Shown here in pieces: positions 32,697-40,589 of a stretch of DNA of 45,505 nt (position 1 is its first letter; every line of letters begins with the position of its first letter). Origin of the DNA: JBDTMC01 sp039934475 (GTDB lineage: Bacteria; Acidobacteriota; Terriglobia; Bryobacterales; Bryobacteraceae); assembly GCA_039934475.1 (NCBI GenBank), contig JBDTMC010000004.1:1-45505 (forward strand), read 5' to 3'. The notes beneath the pieces were generated by a model. It made no database searches and was not told where the DNA came from. It saw nothing but the letters and a program-made list of their open reading frames with translations. The translations under genes were made by a program, and so were the position numbers.

Positions 32697-33977
32697 ATGG
32701 TTACTCGCCGCGCGCTTCTCGCCTCCTCTGCCGCCGCCATGCTATCCGCCGCCACCAAGCCGTTCCCTAAAGGCTTCCTGTGGGGCGCGGCCACCGCCGG
32801 CCACCAGGTGGAAGGCAACAATTGGAACAGCGATACATGGCTGCTGGAACACCTACCGGGCAGCGGTTACGCCGAACCCTCCGGGGACGCCTGCGATCAC
32901 TACCACCTTTACCCGCACGACATTCGCCTGCTCGCCAATCTCGGCTTCAACACCTATCGTTTCTCACTCGAATGGTCGCGCATCGAGCCGGAACAAGGCG
33001 CTTTCTCCCGTGCCGAACTGGAGCACTACCGCCGTGTCCTGGCAGCTTGCCGCGAAGCCGGCCTCACGGCGATGGTCACCTACAATCACTTCACGGTGCC
33101 CCGCTGGTTCGCCCTGCGCGGTGGTTGGGAGAAACCGGACGCCCCCGCGCTCTTCGCCAAATTCTGCGAGCGCGCCACGCGCAGCCTGGGCGACATGACC
33201 GGCTACGCCACCACACTGAATGAGCCTGATCTCACTGCCCTGCTCAGTTGGATCCGCCTGCCCAACGGACGGACCATCGGTCAGATGCTGGCTTCGGGGC
33301 TCCCTGCCATTCGCAAGCAACTCAACGCACCGGCCTTCTCCAGCTTCATCATGGCCGACAGCCGCGTTGTCATCCCCAACCTCGTCCGCGCCCACACCGA
33401 GGCGAGGGAAGCCATCAAATCGATTCGCCCCAATCTTCCCGTCGGCTACAGCCTCGCCATGTCCGACGACCAACCCGCGCCGTCAAACTCTCACGTCGAA
33501 GAGAAGCGCGCCGCCGTCTACGGGCCGTTTCTCGAGGCCGCTCGCAAGGACGATTTCTTCGGCGTCCAGACATACACTCGCGCCATTGTCGGCGACACCG
33601 ATCAGCCCCCACCCAAAGGAGCCGAACTCACCCAGAGCGGTTATGAATTCTATCCCGAGGCCTTAGAGAACACCATCCGCTACGCCGCCCAGAAGACTGG
33701 AGTCCCGATCATAGTTACCGAAAACGGAGTCGCTGCGGATGATGACGACCGCCGCATCGAATACATCCGGCGCGCCCTCGCCGGAGTCCAGCGTTGCCTC
33801 GACGACAAAATCGATGTCCGCGGCTACATCCACTGGTCCTTAATGGACAACTTCGAATGGAACTCCGGCTTCGCCCCGAAATTCGGCCTCATCGCCGTAG
33901 ACCGCGAAACCCAAAAGCGAACCGCCAAAGCCAGCGCCGTCTACCTCGGCACTATTGCCCAACGCAACGCGCTCTAA
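32697..33977 (+). CDS. Tat-exported family GH1 beta-glycosidase
   Basis: 426 residues from the ATG at 32697; the ATG at 32688 is in frame and gives 429. The N-terminus (VTRRALLASSAAAM) is Tat-like. GH1 features are FLWGAATAGHQVEG near residue 27, catalytic acid Glu176 in TLNEP, and nucleophile Glu342 in VTENG. GYIHWSLMDNFEW near the C-terminus binds the sugar. Family members hydrolyse beta-glucosides, galactosides or related sugars with retention. It is a little short for GH1 (usually 440-480) but the catalytic pair is complete. Together with the GH127-type and mannonate-type genes it points to use of plant or extracellular polysaccharides. Confidence 0.9.
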   Translation: MVTRRALLASSAAAMLSAATKPFPKGFLWGAATAGHQVEGNNWNSDTWLLEHLPGSGYAEPSGDACDHYHLYPHDIRLLANLGFNTYRFSLEWSRIEPEQGAFSRAELEHYRRVLAACREAGLTAMVTYNHFTVPRWFALRGGWEKPDAPALFAKFCERATRSLGDMTGYATTLNEPDLTALLSWIRLPNGRTIGQMLASGLPAIRKQLNAPAFSSFIMADSRVVIPNLVRAHTEAREAIKSIRPNLPVGYSLAMSDDQPAPSNSHVEEKRAAVYGPFLEAARKDDFFGVQTYTRAIVGDTDQPPPKGAELTQSGYEFYPEALENTIRYAAQKTGVPIIVTENGVAADDDDRRIEYIRRALAGVQRCLDDKIDVRGYIHWSLMDNFEWNSGFAPKFGLIAVDRETQKRTAKASAVYLGTIAQRNAL

Positions 33978-34047
33978 TCTTTGCCGCACCCCCGTGGGAG
34001 CGAAGGGAAGATCGGAAAGTGAGTTTGAGGCAGGCAGGTACCGTACT

Positions 34048-34059
34048 GGAATTAATTCC
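34048..34059. promoter_or_regulatory. 12-bp perfect palindrome upstream of the zinc-ribbon gene
   Basis: GGAATTAATTCC is a perfect palindrome in the 182-nt gap after the GH1 gene, about 100 nt before the ATG at 34160. A TAGAAT at 34095-34100 could be the -10, leaving a leader of about 55 nt. It may be an operator; nothing else is visible in this gap. Confidence 0.35.
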
Positions 34060-34159
34060 GGAACATTTGGGAACTAAAATGGCGCATCCCGGTGTAGAAT
34101 GGCCCCACGACTACCAAGCCCGGCAGCCCTGCGGGGTTGGAGCGCGAGAGGAGCCAGAC

Positions 34160-34372
34160 ATGCCAGCTTGTGCGAAATGCGGACAACAATCGAGCGACGG
34201 CAAGAGTTTCTGCGACCACTGCTGGTTCGCTTTCCGGCAGGTTACCGAGCTGGGCCAGATTCCTCCACCCAGGCCCGGAAAAAGCATCTCCAGCACCACA
34301 ATCCTGCTGATGTATATCCTTGCCGGCTCAGTAGTTCTATTTGTGATTGTCGCAGCCCGCCGGTTCACCTAA
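34160..34372 (+). CDS. Small zinc-ribbon membrane protein
   Basis: 70 residues from the ATG at 34160, supported by GAGAGGAG 6 nt upstream; a longer in-frame run from 33794 only reads through the GH1 gene in another frame. The N-terminal CAKCGQQSSDGKSFCDHC has two CxxC pairs 11 residues apart, a typical zinc ribbon. A transmembrane helix (about residues 45-66, TILLMYILAGSVVLFVIVAA) follows, with a basic end (RRFT). Such proteins are anchored with the zinc ribbon most likely in the cytoplasm. The function is unknown. The 110 nt after it, before the convergent kinase gene, holds nothing recognisable. Confidence 0.8.
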   Translation: MPACAKCGQQSSDGKSFCDHCWFAFRQVTELGQIPPPRPGKSISSTTILLMYILAGSVVLFVIVAARRFT

Positions 34373-34482
34373 TTTCGGAGAGTGAAGATCGGCTCGCCGC
34401 GCTGCTCAGGTATGCGCCACGGGGTTTGCCGCTGGAAGCGCGCGTAGGATGCCGCACATCCGGTCTCCAGGGCAGTTGTTTG

Positions 34483-37400
34483 TCAGGCGCTGCGTGGCCG
34501 TTCGGCCGGCTCCGCCCCACGGTCCGCGACGGGGAACATTGACTTGATGATGTCCAGCAACTCAGCGGGTCGGATCGGTTTTGAGAGGTATCCGTCCATT
34601 CCCGCAGCGAGGCAACGATCGCGGTCCTCGGCCATCGCAAAGGCAGTCATCGCCACGATGGGAACGTGCCCCCCCTGCTTCAACTCGCGGACGCGGATTC
34701 TCCGGGTTGTTTCCAGTCCGTCCAACTCGGGCATCTGCACATCCATCAGGACGAGGTCGAAGCGCTCATTGTCCATCGCTTCCAGCGCGGCCCTGCCGTT
34801 ACCGGCAATCATTACCGTGTGCCCGGCCTGTTGCAGCAGTTTGACGGCGATCTTCTGATTGACGACGTTGTCTTCGGCGAGGAGAACGCGAAGCGGCACA
34901 CCGGTAGCGGCCATCCGAAGGGTGCGGCGGGTAACGGTTTGGGAGCAGCCCGATTTGACCGAAGCAGGCTTCAGCACTTCCGTTATCGCCTCCCGCAGTT
35001 CTGCACGGCCCACCGGTTTGGTCAAGTAACCGCCTATACCCAACTCACGGCAGCGGACGGAATCGCCAAGCTGACTCCCGGAAGTCAGCATGAGCATCGC
35101 CGTACCTGCCAGCTTGGGATTCTCTCTTACACATTCCGCCAGCGTGAAACCGTCGACGTCCGGCATATGGGCATCCGTCAGCAGTAGTGAGAACGGTTCG
35201 GCTGCATCCTGCGCCTGACTCAGAGAACCCAAGGCTTTGGTGGCGCTATCCACCGCAGTAGTGTGCATACCCCATTGGGTGAGCATGCGCTCCAACACGC
35301 GCCGGTTGATCCAGTTATCATCGACGATTAACGCTCGTATCCCCGTAAGGCTGACCAGATCCTTTGTCTCCGGCAGGATTGGCGTCGCCGACACTCCGAA
35401 AGTGCCCGTAAAGTGAAAAGTGCTTCCCTGCCCGACCTGACTTTTAACCCAAATGCGACCGTTCATCATCTGAACCAGGAGCGTGGAAATGGACAACCCG
35501 AGTCCAGTCCCGCCGAATTTCCGGGTGGTGGAGTTATCGGCCTGCGAAAAGGCTTTGAAGATGAGTTCCTGCTTTTCAAGAGGAATGCCGATTCCGGTGT
35601 CCGAGATCTCAAAATGCAGTGTGACGTGGTCCCCGGTTTGCGCTTCCTTCGCAATCCGAAGCACTACTTCACCCTTTGCGGTGAACTTAAGCGCGTTACC
35701 CACCAGGTTGACCACAACCTGTCGAAGCCGGATCGGATCGCCTAAGAGCGTCTCCGGCACGTCCGGGTCGAAATCGCAAATGAGCTCCACATCTTTGTCG
35801 CGAATCGACAGAGCGAGCAATTTGACGGTCTCCTCCATGCGGTCGCGCAGGTTGAACTCGATGATGTCAAGGTCGAGTTTACCGGCTTCGATCTTCGAAA
35901 AGTCCAGGATGTCGTTGATGATGGTCAACAGCGAATCGGCGGAGGCTTTCACCATTTCCAGACCCTCTCTCTGCTCCGAGGTCAACTCGGTCTCCAGGGT
36001 TAGGTCGGTCATACCCATGATTCCGTTCATAGGGGTGCGAATCTCATGGCTCATGTTGGCGAGGAATTCACTCTTGGCCCGGCTAGCTGCCTCCGCCACC
36101 TCTTTCGCTTTTCGCAGCTCTTCATCGGTGCGGCGGCGATCAGTGATATCGCGAAATCCCCACACGCATCCTACGCTCTGCCCCTTGACCCACTGGGGTT
36201 CGGAGTGGCGGTCGAAGACGCGGCCGTCCTTGAATTCCAGCACGTCGTCGCTCTTGGCCTCTGGATCGGCGTGAAGCTCCCGGAGTCTGGCGAGGAAGCC
36301 GATGGGTTCATTCAGCTGTTCAGCCATGGCCTGCACACGGGCGTCCTCGGACATTGCCAGAAAACTGTCTGCGGCGAGGCGCCACATTTGGAAGAACTTG
36401 CGATTACTTGCTACGATTCGCCCTTGCGAGTTCACGACAAGGACGCCGTCCGCGGTGGACTCCAGGGTGGCGCGAATGGTTGCGGTCCTTACCTCCACCC
36501 GGCGGTGGAGAATTGTCACCCACAGCGAAACCGCCAGAATAATACCACCGAGGACGGCTGCGAGCGCCATAATGCGTTCTGCCGTCCACCAGGAGGGACT
36601 CCTCACGACGGTAAGATCGGACGCGGAGCGGAGGAGAACGTGATAGGCCACCGGATGGCTGTATTCATCGGTCTCAATGGACCAGACTCCCGTTGCCTTC
36701 ACCCAACTGCCATCACGAATGGAACGAATGGAATTCGTGACCTCACGGCCTTCGAGTCGAGCGGTAAAGCTGCCGCTGCCGTGCTGCAGGGCCAAAACGT
36801 GATACTCGAGGCGCTCGGACTGGCCCAGTACGCGTCCGGCGATGGTGACTTGCTCGGCATCATGATCGCCGGAGAAGGCCGATTCGGCGGTGAGCTCGAT
36901 GGGACGCGGTATGTGACTGGCCCCGATTCTTCGAATTTTCGTGTCGAGCAGCACCGGTGAGTAGTTGCCCACTTTTACGAAGCCGACGACGTCGACGAGA
37001 TCGCCAGTGTTCCAGTGTTCGCCTTCAATGCCTTCGACAAGGGCCCCGCCCGTCTCGTCCTGGATGAAGTACCACGATCCGCGCTGAACCATCGTCACGG
37101 TTGCCCGCACATGCAAGCGGTGGCCAGATGCTCGTGTCGGGCTGAACTGCATCAAGGTGTTGATGGGCAGCACGGGAAGGGCGAATGGGTCGCCGGGCGC
37201 CGTATTATGGACCGTAACCTGATTGAGCGAAGGAACAAACAGCTGGACGCCGATGAGTTGCCGACGGTCGTTAAAAAGTGTGCCACACGCGCCACGCAGG
37301 GTGACGGAGGAATCCACGAGATAACTGTAATCGACATTGGGTTGAAAATCTCGGATACGAGCCTTGAAACTCGAATTGCCGGACGCGACTCCAAGCACCA

Positions 37401-38076
37401 ACTGTGCTGGACCAGTAACCATTTCGGGCGGCAATTGACGCTCAAGCGCCACCGAGTGCACTATCCCCTTGACCTCGATCCACTGGCTGTCTTCCAAGCC
37501 CGTCAAAAGATCCTCAACCGTCCGGGTGGGACTGGGCGGCAGCCGGCCTTCCCCGATAATACGGATGGTCGGTTGGTTGATTGTGGGGGCGAAGTCTCCG
37601 TCGGACGAGATACCGTCCACTTCAACGGCGCTGCCGGCTTTGAGGCCCCTGTCAGAGCTATGGTTGGCGACAAAGATACCGCCCGTCTGATCCTGCAAAA
37701 ACGTGACTCCATACTCAGGCGCGCTGTAGGTGATGACACCCTTCAAATGGATGGGATAGTTGTGCCGAGCCTCTTCGACGGACAACGTCCGCACTTGGAC
37801 GACAGTGGTCAGGACCCGTGATGGATGGGCGCTGGGCTGCTGGCCCCAACCTGTGCCCAGAGAAAGTGAGAGTACCCCGACAATTGTCAGGACGAAGCCC
37901 GTTATTGAACGGTGGGAAATTGCCGCGGCCGGATCAATTCGACACGCTTCAGCGCATTCGAAAATTGCTTCGCTCGTCACGTTAGTGCTAGATACTCGGT
38001 GGACGATAAGCCGGGCAAGCAGGACCCAGCGCTCGCAGACGTCCGATCGACCATATCCTTTCCTCTTGCAATCCAT
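34483..38076 (-). CDS. Hybrid sensor histidine kinase with OB-fold sensor region and two receivers
   Basis: 1197 residues from the ATG at 38076; a TTG at 38151 is possible but its extra codons seem to belong to an upstream kinase remnant. A signal-type helix (about 56-78) is followed by a periplasmic region (about 95-490) with repeated OB-fold units; LKGVITYSAPEYGVTFLQDQ and WYFIQDETGGALVEG are equivalent strands in two of them. A transmembrane helix lies near 500-522, then a PAS domain (535-647) and HisKA with His677 in NMSHEIRTPMNG. The ATPase domain has NLVGNALKF, DTGIGIP and GGTGLGLS. Receiver 1 has Asp968 in LLTDAHMPD and receiver 2 has Asp1112 in LVLMDVQMPE. All phosphotransfer residues are present. 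No Hpt domain is fused, so the final phosphate acceptor is elsewhere. The ligand is unknown. Confidence 0.92.
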   Translation of the reverse strand: MDCKRKGYGRSDVCERWVLLARLIVHRVSSTNVTSEAIFECAEACRIDPAAAISHRSITGFVLTIVGVLSLSLGTGWGQQPSAHPSRVLTTVVQVRTLSVEEARHNYPIHLKGVITYSAPEYGVTFLQDQTGGIFVANHSSDRGLKAGSAVEVDGISSDGDFAPTINQPTIRIIGEGRLPPSPTRTVEDLLTGLEDSQWIEVKGIVHSVALERQLPPEMVTGPAQLVLGVASGNSSFKARIRDFQPNVDYSYLVDSSVTLRGACGTLFNDRRQLIGVQLFVPSLNQVTVHNTAPGDPFALPVLPINTLMQFSPTRASGHRLHVRATVTMVQRGSWYFIQDETGGALVEGIEGEHWNTGDLVDVVGFVKVGNYSPVLLDTKIRRIGASHIPRPIELTAESAFSGDHDAEQVTIAGRVLGQSERLEYHVLALQHGSGSFTARLEGREVTNSIRSIRDGSWVKATGVWSIETDEYSHPVAYHVLLRSASDLTVVRSPSWWTAERIMALAAVLGGIILAVSLWVTILHRRVEVRTATIRATLESTADGVLVVNSQGRIVASNRKFFQMWRLAADSFLAMSEDARVQAMAEQLNEPIGFLARLRELHADPEAKSDDVLEFKDGRVFDRHSEPQWVKGQSVGCVWGFRDITDRRRTDEELRKAKEVAEAASRAKSEFLANMSHEIRTPMNGIMGMTDLTLETELTSEQREGLEMVKASADSLLTIINDILDFSKIEAGKLDLDIIEFNLRDRMEETVKLLALSIRDKDVELICDFDPDVPETLLGDPIRLRQVVVNLVGNALKFTAKGEVVLRIAKEAQTGDHVTLHFEISDTGIGIPLEKQELIFKAFSQADNSTTRKFGGTGLGLSISTLLVQMMNGRIWVKSQVGQGSTFHFTGTFGVSATPILPETKDLVSLTGIRALIVDDNWINRRVLERMLTQWGMHTTAVDSATKALGSLSQAQDAAEPFSLLLTDAHMPDVDGFTLAECVRENPKLAGTAMLMLTSGSQLGDSVRCRELGIGGYLTKPVGRAELREAITEVLKPASVKSGCSQTVTRRTLRMAATGVPLRVLLAEDNVVNQKIAVKLLQQAGHTVMIAGNGRAALEAMDNERFDLVLMDVQMPELDGLETTRRIRVRELKQGGHVPIVAMTAFAMAEDRDRCLAAGMDGYLSKPIRPAELLDIIKSMFPVADRGAEPAERPRSA

Positions 38077-38151
38077 CCTCCATTCCCTACATGCGTGGCT
38101 TTCGGTTGTGACTGTCCCCGTTTGTAGACACTCGGGCGTCTGAATAGACAA

Positions 38152-38520
38152 CTCCCCCGCCTCCCCGAGGAACTTCGCTTTGTAGCCGATGTTTGAATGG
38201 GGGTATTGATTTCATGGGCGATGCCTGCAGCCAGTTGGCCGATGGATTCCAATTTCTGCACCTGGGCCAGCTGGTCGCAGCCGGTGTTCGGTGATATCGC
38301 GGAACACACAGACCGCCGCTCGACACTACCTGTTGTATTGGTGCTTGGACTGATCACTATGTCACACAACATGGGGATCACATTGCTGTTCCGCAAACTA
38401 GCTTGGTAAGCCCCAACACCGCCGATGGAGAACGCTCTCGTGGTCATTCAAGCCCAGCAACTTTCTGCCGATCGCAGCATAGGTGTGCGGCGTGATCCGG
38501 AGTCCTGATGGGACTTATAG
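38152..38520 (-). pseudogene. Remnant of another histidine kinase gene (PAS/HisKA), frameshifted
   Basis: Three minus-strand fragments line up as one kinase. VCVFRDITEHR (38281-38313) is the typical end of a PAS/PAC domain. The HisKA segment QKLESIGQLAAG, then AHEINTPIQ (38193-38276) is in another frame, a shift of 1 nt. NIGYKAKFLGEA (upward from 38158) is in the third frame, shifted by 1 nt at 38193, and continues in frame into the extended N-terminus of the kinase gene at 34483-38076. The ATPase domain is missing. Upstream (38400-38520) a PAS-like segment ITPHTYAAIGRKLLGLN ends in stops. It is a dead 5' fragment of a kinase, probably left by a deletion. It fills the gap from 38152 to 38520; the rest up to 38563 holds nothing clear. 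Confidence 0.7.
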
Positions 38521-38563
38521 TACCACGCTCAGACTGCCGGTTTGCGATGAAACCGTAACCGGA

Positions 38564-39556
38564 TTAAGGCGCCGTCCGGCTACCGCTTTGGTAGATATCG
38601 TGAATCCGGATCAGCCCGAAGCAAGTTACCTCATCCGGACCTGACACCGGCAACACTGAGATCGGCGATGGCCGGTCTTCCATCAATTGCAGGGCATCCC
38701 GGAGGGCGGCATCCGGACTGACCGTAACGGGGCGGCCTGTCATAATGTCGGCCGCCCGCAGAGGGCGGATATCGTCGTGGTTGAAGAGCGCTCGCCGCAG
38801 ATCTCCGTCGGTCACCAGTCCCACCAACCGGCGGGCGTTGTCCACAATGCACGCCGCTCCTAACGGCTTGCGGGTCATTGCCACGATCAGATCTTTAACC
38901 GAGTCTCCGGGACTGGCCCATGCCACGGCGTCGCCCGTGTGCATGACGTCCTTCACTCGCAACGCCAAGTTTCGTCCAAGCTGCCCGCTAGGGTGGCGCA
39001 GGCTGAACTCATGAGGCGCGAAGTTCTTGGCGGTCATCAGGCCGATCGCCAGAGCGTCGCCCAGGGCGAGCGCAGCCAGAGCACTGGCCGTCGGCAGGAG
39101 GTTGTGCGGATCCGATTCGCGGCGCACTGTCGCGTCCAGCACCTCGTCCATAAGCCCGGCGAGGGGCGATTCCACATTCCCGAGAATCCCGATCAGCGAA
39201 AGCTTCGATTGACGCAGGATGGGCGCCAGGCGCAGCAGTTCGGCCGTGGTGCCGCTCTTGGATAGCAGTATTGCCGTATCGCCCTCGCCACAAAGCCCGA
39301 GATCACCATGCAGGGCTTCCACCGGATGCAGGAAAGTGGCGGGCGTGCCGATGCTGCAAAAGGTGGCGGCGATCTTTCTGGCAATGTGACCGGACTTGCC
39401 TACTCCGGTTACCACTACCCGCCCGCTGCCCGATAGCAGCAGACTGATCGCTCGAACAAACTCGTCATGGACGCCTGCCGCGGCGGCGGAGAGCGCTTCG
39501 GCGCTGATCGCGATGCTGTCCCGCACGGCTCGGAGCAGCGAATCTGAGGTGGACAT
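38564..39556 (-). CDS. kdsD: D-arabinose-5-phosphate isomerase (SIS plus two CBS domains)
   Basis: 330 residues from the ATG at 39556; GTG and ATG codons upstream give up to 344. E. coli KdsD has 328. The SIS domain (about 35-165) contains GVGKSGHIARKIAATF and LLSKSGTTAELLRLAP, the sugar-phosphate-binding Ser/Thr loops. HPVEALHGDLG has the conserved HGD-type active site, and NLLPTASALAALALGDALAI follows. Two CBS repeats are at about 205-262 (VKDVMHTGDAVAW) and 270-325 (ADIMTGRPVTVS). The enzyme converts ribulose-5-phosphate to arabinose-5-phosphate, the first step to KDO and so to lipopolysaccharide, which fits a Gram-negative cell. TATACT 15 nt upstream of the ATG may be its -10. Confidence 0.93.
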   Translation of the reverse strand: MSTSDSLLRAVRDSIAISAEALSAAAAGVHDEFVRAISLLLSGSGRVVVTGVGKSGHIARKIAATFCSIGTPATFLHPVEALHGDLGLCGEGDTAILLSKSGTTAELLRLAPILRQSKLSLIGILGNVESPLAGLMDEVLDATVRRESDPHNLLPTASALAALALGDALAIGLMTAKNFAPHEFSLRHPSGQLGRNLALRVKDVMHTGDAVAWASPGDSVKDLIVAMTRKPLGAACIVDNARRLVGLVTDGDLRRALFNHDDIRPLRAADIMTGRPVTVSPDAALRDALQLMEDRPSPISVLPVSGPDEVTCFGLIRIHDIYQSGSRTAP

Positions 39557-39693
39557 CGTTCCTAGCAGCGGAGTATAGCTCATCCCGGCCCGCACCACGG
39601 TCGGTAGCCGTTACATTAAAATCGGGCCTACCTTATTAATGAGAGCCTTACCGGTGAAACGGGTTGGGCGTTCAGGCGTCACAATGAGACAGC

Positions 39694-40494
39694 ATGGCTA
39701 CTCCTGTGGACCGCAAGCTCAGTGGGCAGGCGATCATCGGCGAGTTACTCCGGAACATGGAACTGGGGCAGTTCGACCTCGCTTACACCGTGCTTCTGCC
39801 CTGTGTCTTCACTGTATATTTGAACCCGGACGACTACGCGCATCTAAACGGCGTGTTCGAGTTGATCTCCCACGACGCGCAGCGAGCCTTGCGCGCTCGC
39901 GTCTCACAACTCAATCAAAAGCCATCGGTTTTAACTCGCTGGCGGAAGTCCCCCAAGGAACATCGGATCGCCTGCCGGGACTGGGTAGTCGAATTCCTCC
40001 CGGATTCGGAAGTCCCGCGCGGCGACATCGAAATCCACTCAGAGCTGAATGAGACAGCCCAACCGGGCTACCGCGGCACTAAGACTACCTTGATGGACCG
40101 CGAACCATCGGTAACATCACAGAGGCAGGCTGCCGCCATCACCAGAGGAACCGACACACGCCGTTCCGCGGACCGGGTTTATGCCGAAATCCGCTATGAA
40201 GACGACTCCGGCCCACAGCTTTACCTGATGACGCAGAATGAGATTCGCGTCGGCCGCGGCGGCGACGACCAGCCGATGGATCTCGCGCTTTACACCAACG
40301 ACGAGGTATCCCGGTCGCATATGGTGCTGCGCCGCGATCCGGCCACGGGTGTATTCTCCATCGTCGACCAAAGCACGAATGGCACGTGGCTGGATGGGAG
40401 GCGCCTCAAATCAGGCATCGAGGAGTTAGTACCCGATCACGCCCAAATCACCGTCGCCGAAGTGCTGACACTCGCATTTGAAGTACGGCGATGA
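39694..40494 (+). CDS. FHA-domain protein with FhaA-like N-terminal domain
   Basis: 266 residues. The N-terminal ~110 residues, with VFTVYLNPDDYAHLNGVFELI, resemble the FhaA N-terminal (DUF3662) domain. A polar linker (about 115-160) contains a Thr pair in GTKTTLMDRE, reminiscent of the phosphorylated TT motif of GarA-type FHA proteins. The FHA domain (165-262) has IRVGRG (184-189), SRSH (206-209) and STNGTWLDG (227-235), the phosphothreonine-binding residues. Such proteins bind phosphorylated kinases or membrane enzymes at the cell wall. It is the first gene of the operon; its TGA overlaps the next ATG (ATGA, 40491-40494). All FHA key residues are kept. Confidence 0.9.
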   Translation: MATPVDRKLSGQAIIGELLRNMELGQFDLAYTVLLPCVFTVYLNPDDYAHLNGVFELISHDAQRALRARVSQLNQKPSVLTRWRKSPKEHRIACRDWVVEFLPDSEVPRGDIEIHSELNETAQPGYRGTKTTLMDREPSVTSQRQAAAITRGTDTRRSADRVYAEIRYEDDSGPQLYLMTQNEIRVGRGGDDQPMDLALYTNDEVSRSHMVLRRDPATGVFSIVDQSTNGTWLDGRRLKSGIEELVPDHAQITVAEVLTLAFEVRR

Positions 40495-40589
40495 GACTCC
40501 TTTACGGCGCGCACATACCCTTCGTCGCACTCTTCCTGATGGTTGTAGTGGGTGTAGTGTGGTCCAACTGGAAGGGGCGCCGGCCATGA
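40491..40589 (+). CDS. 32-residue single-helix membrane peptide
   Basis: A 33-codon frame (with stop) from the ATG at 40491 to the TGA at 40589. It is joined to the FHA gene upstream by ATGA (40491-40494) and to the PP2C gene downstream by ATGA (40586-40589), so translation is coupled on both sides. The sequence has one hydrophobic helix (about residues 10-24: PFVALFLMVVVGVVW) followed by a basic C-terminus (NWKGRRP), which predicts an inner-membrane peptide with its C-terminus in the cytoplasm. I recognise no family. The double overlap is the main evidence that it is real. It may anchor or modulate the kinase, phosphatase or RodA complex. Confidence 0.7.
   Translation: MRLLYGAHIPFVALFLMVVVGVVWSNWKGRRP

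Noticed and set aside
36046..36960. 304-residue plus-strand frame inside the hybrid kinase
   Set aside because: It is antisense to the PAS, transmembrane and OB-fold regions, with no motif of its own.
38077..38151. TTG at 38151 as start of the hybrid kinase
   Set aside because: The extra 25 codons continue in frame from the frameshifted kinase remnant and contain no signal; the ATG at 38076 is preferred, although the real start may be later still.
39639..40052. 137-residue plus-strand frame overlapping the FHA gene start
   Set aside because: It is in another frame from the FHA protein, which has a clear FHA domain and an ATGA link to the next gene.
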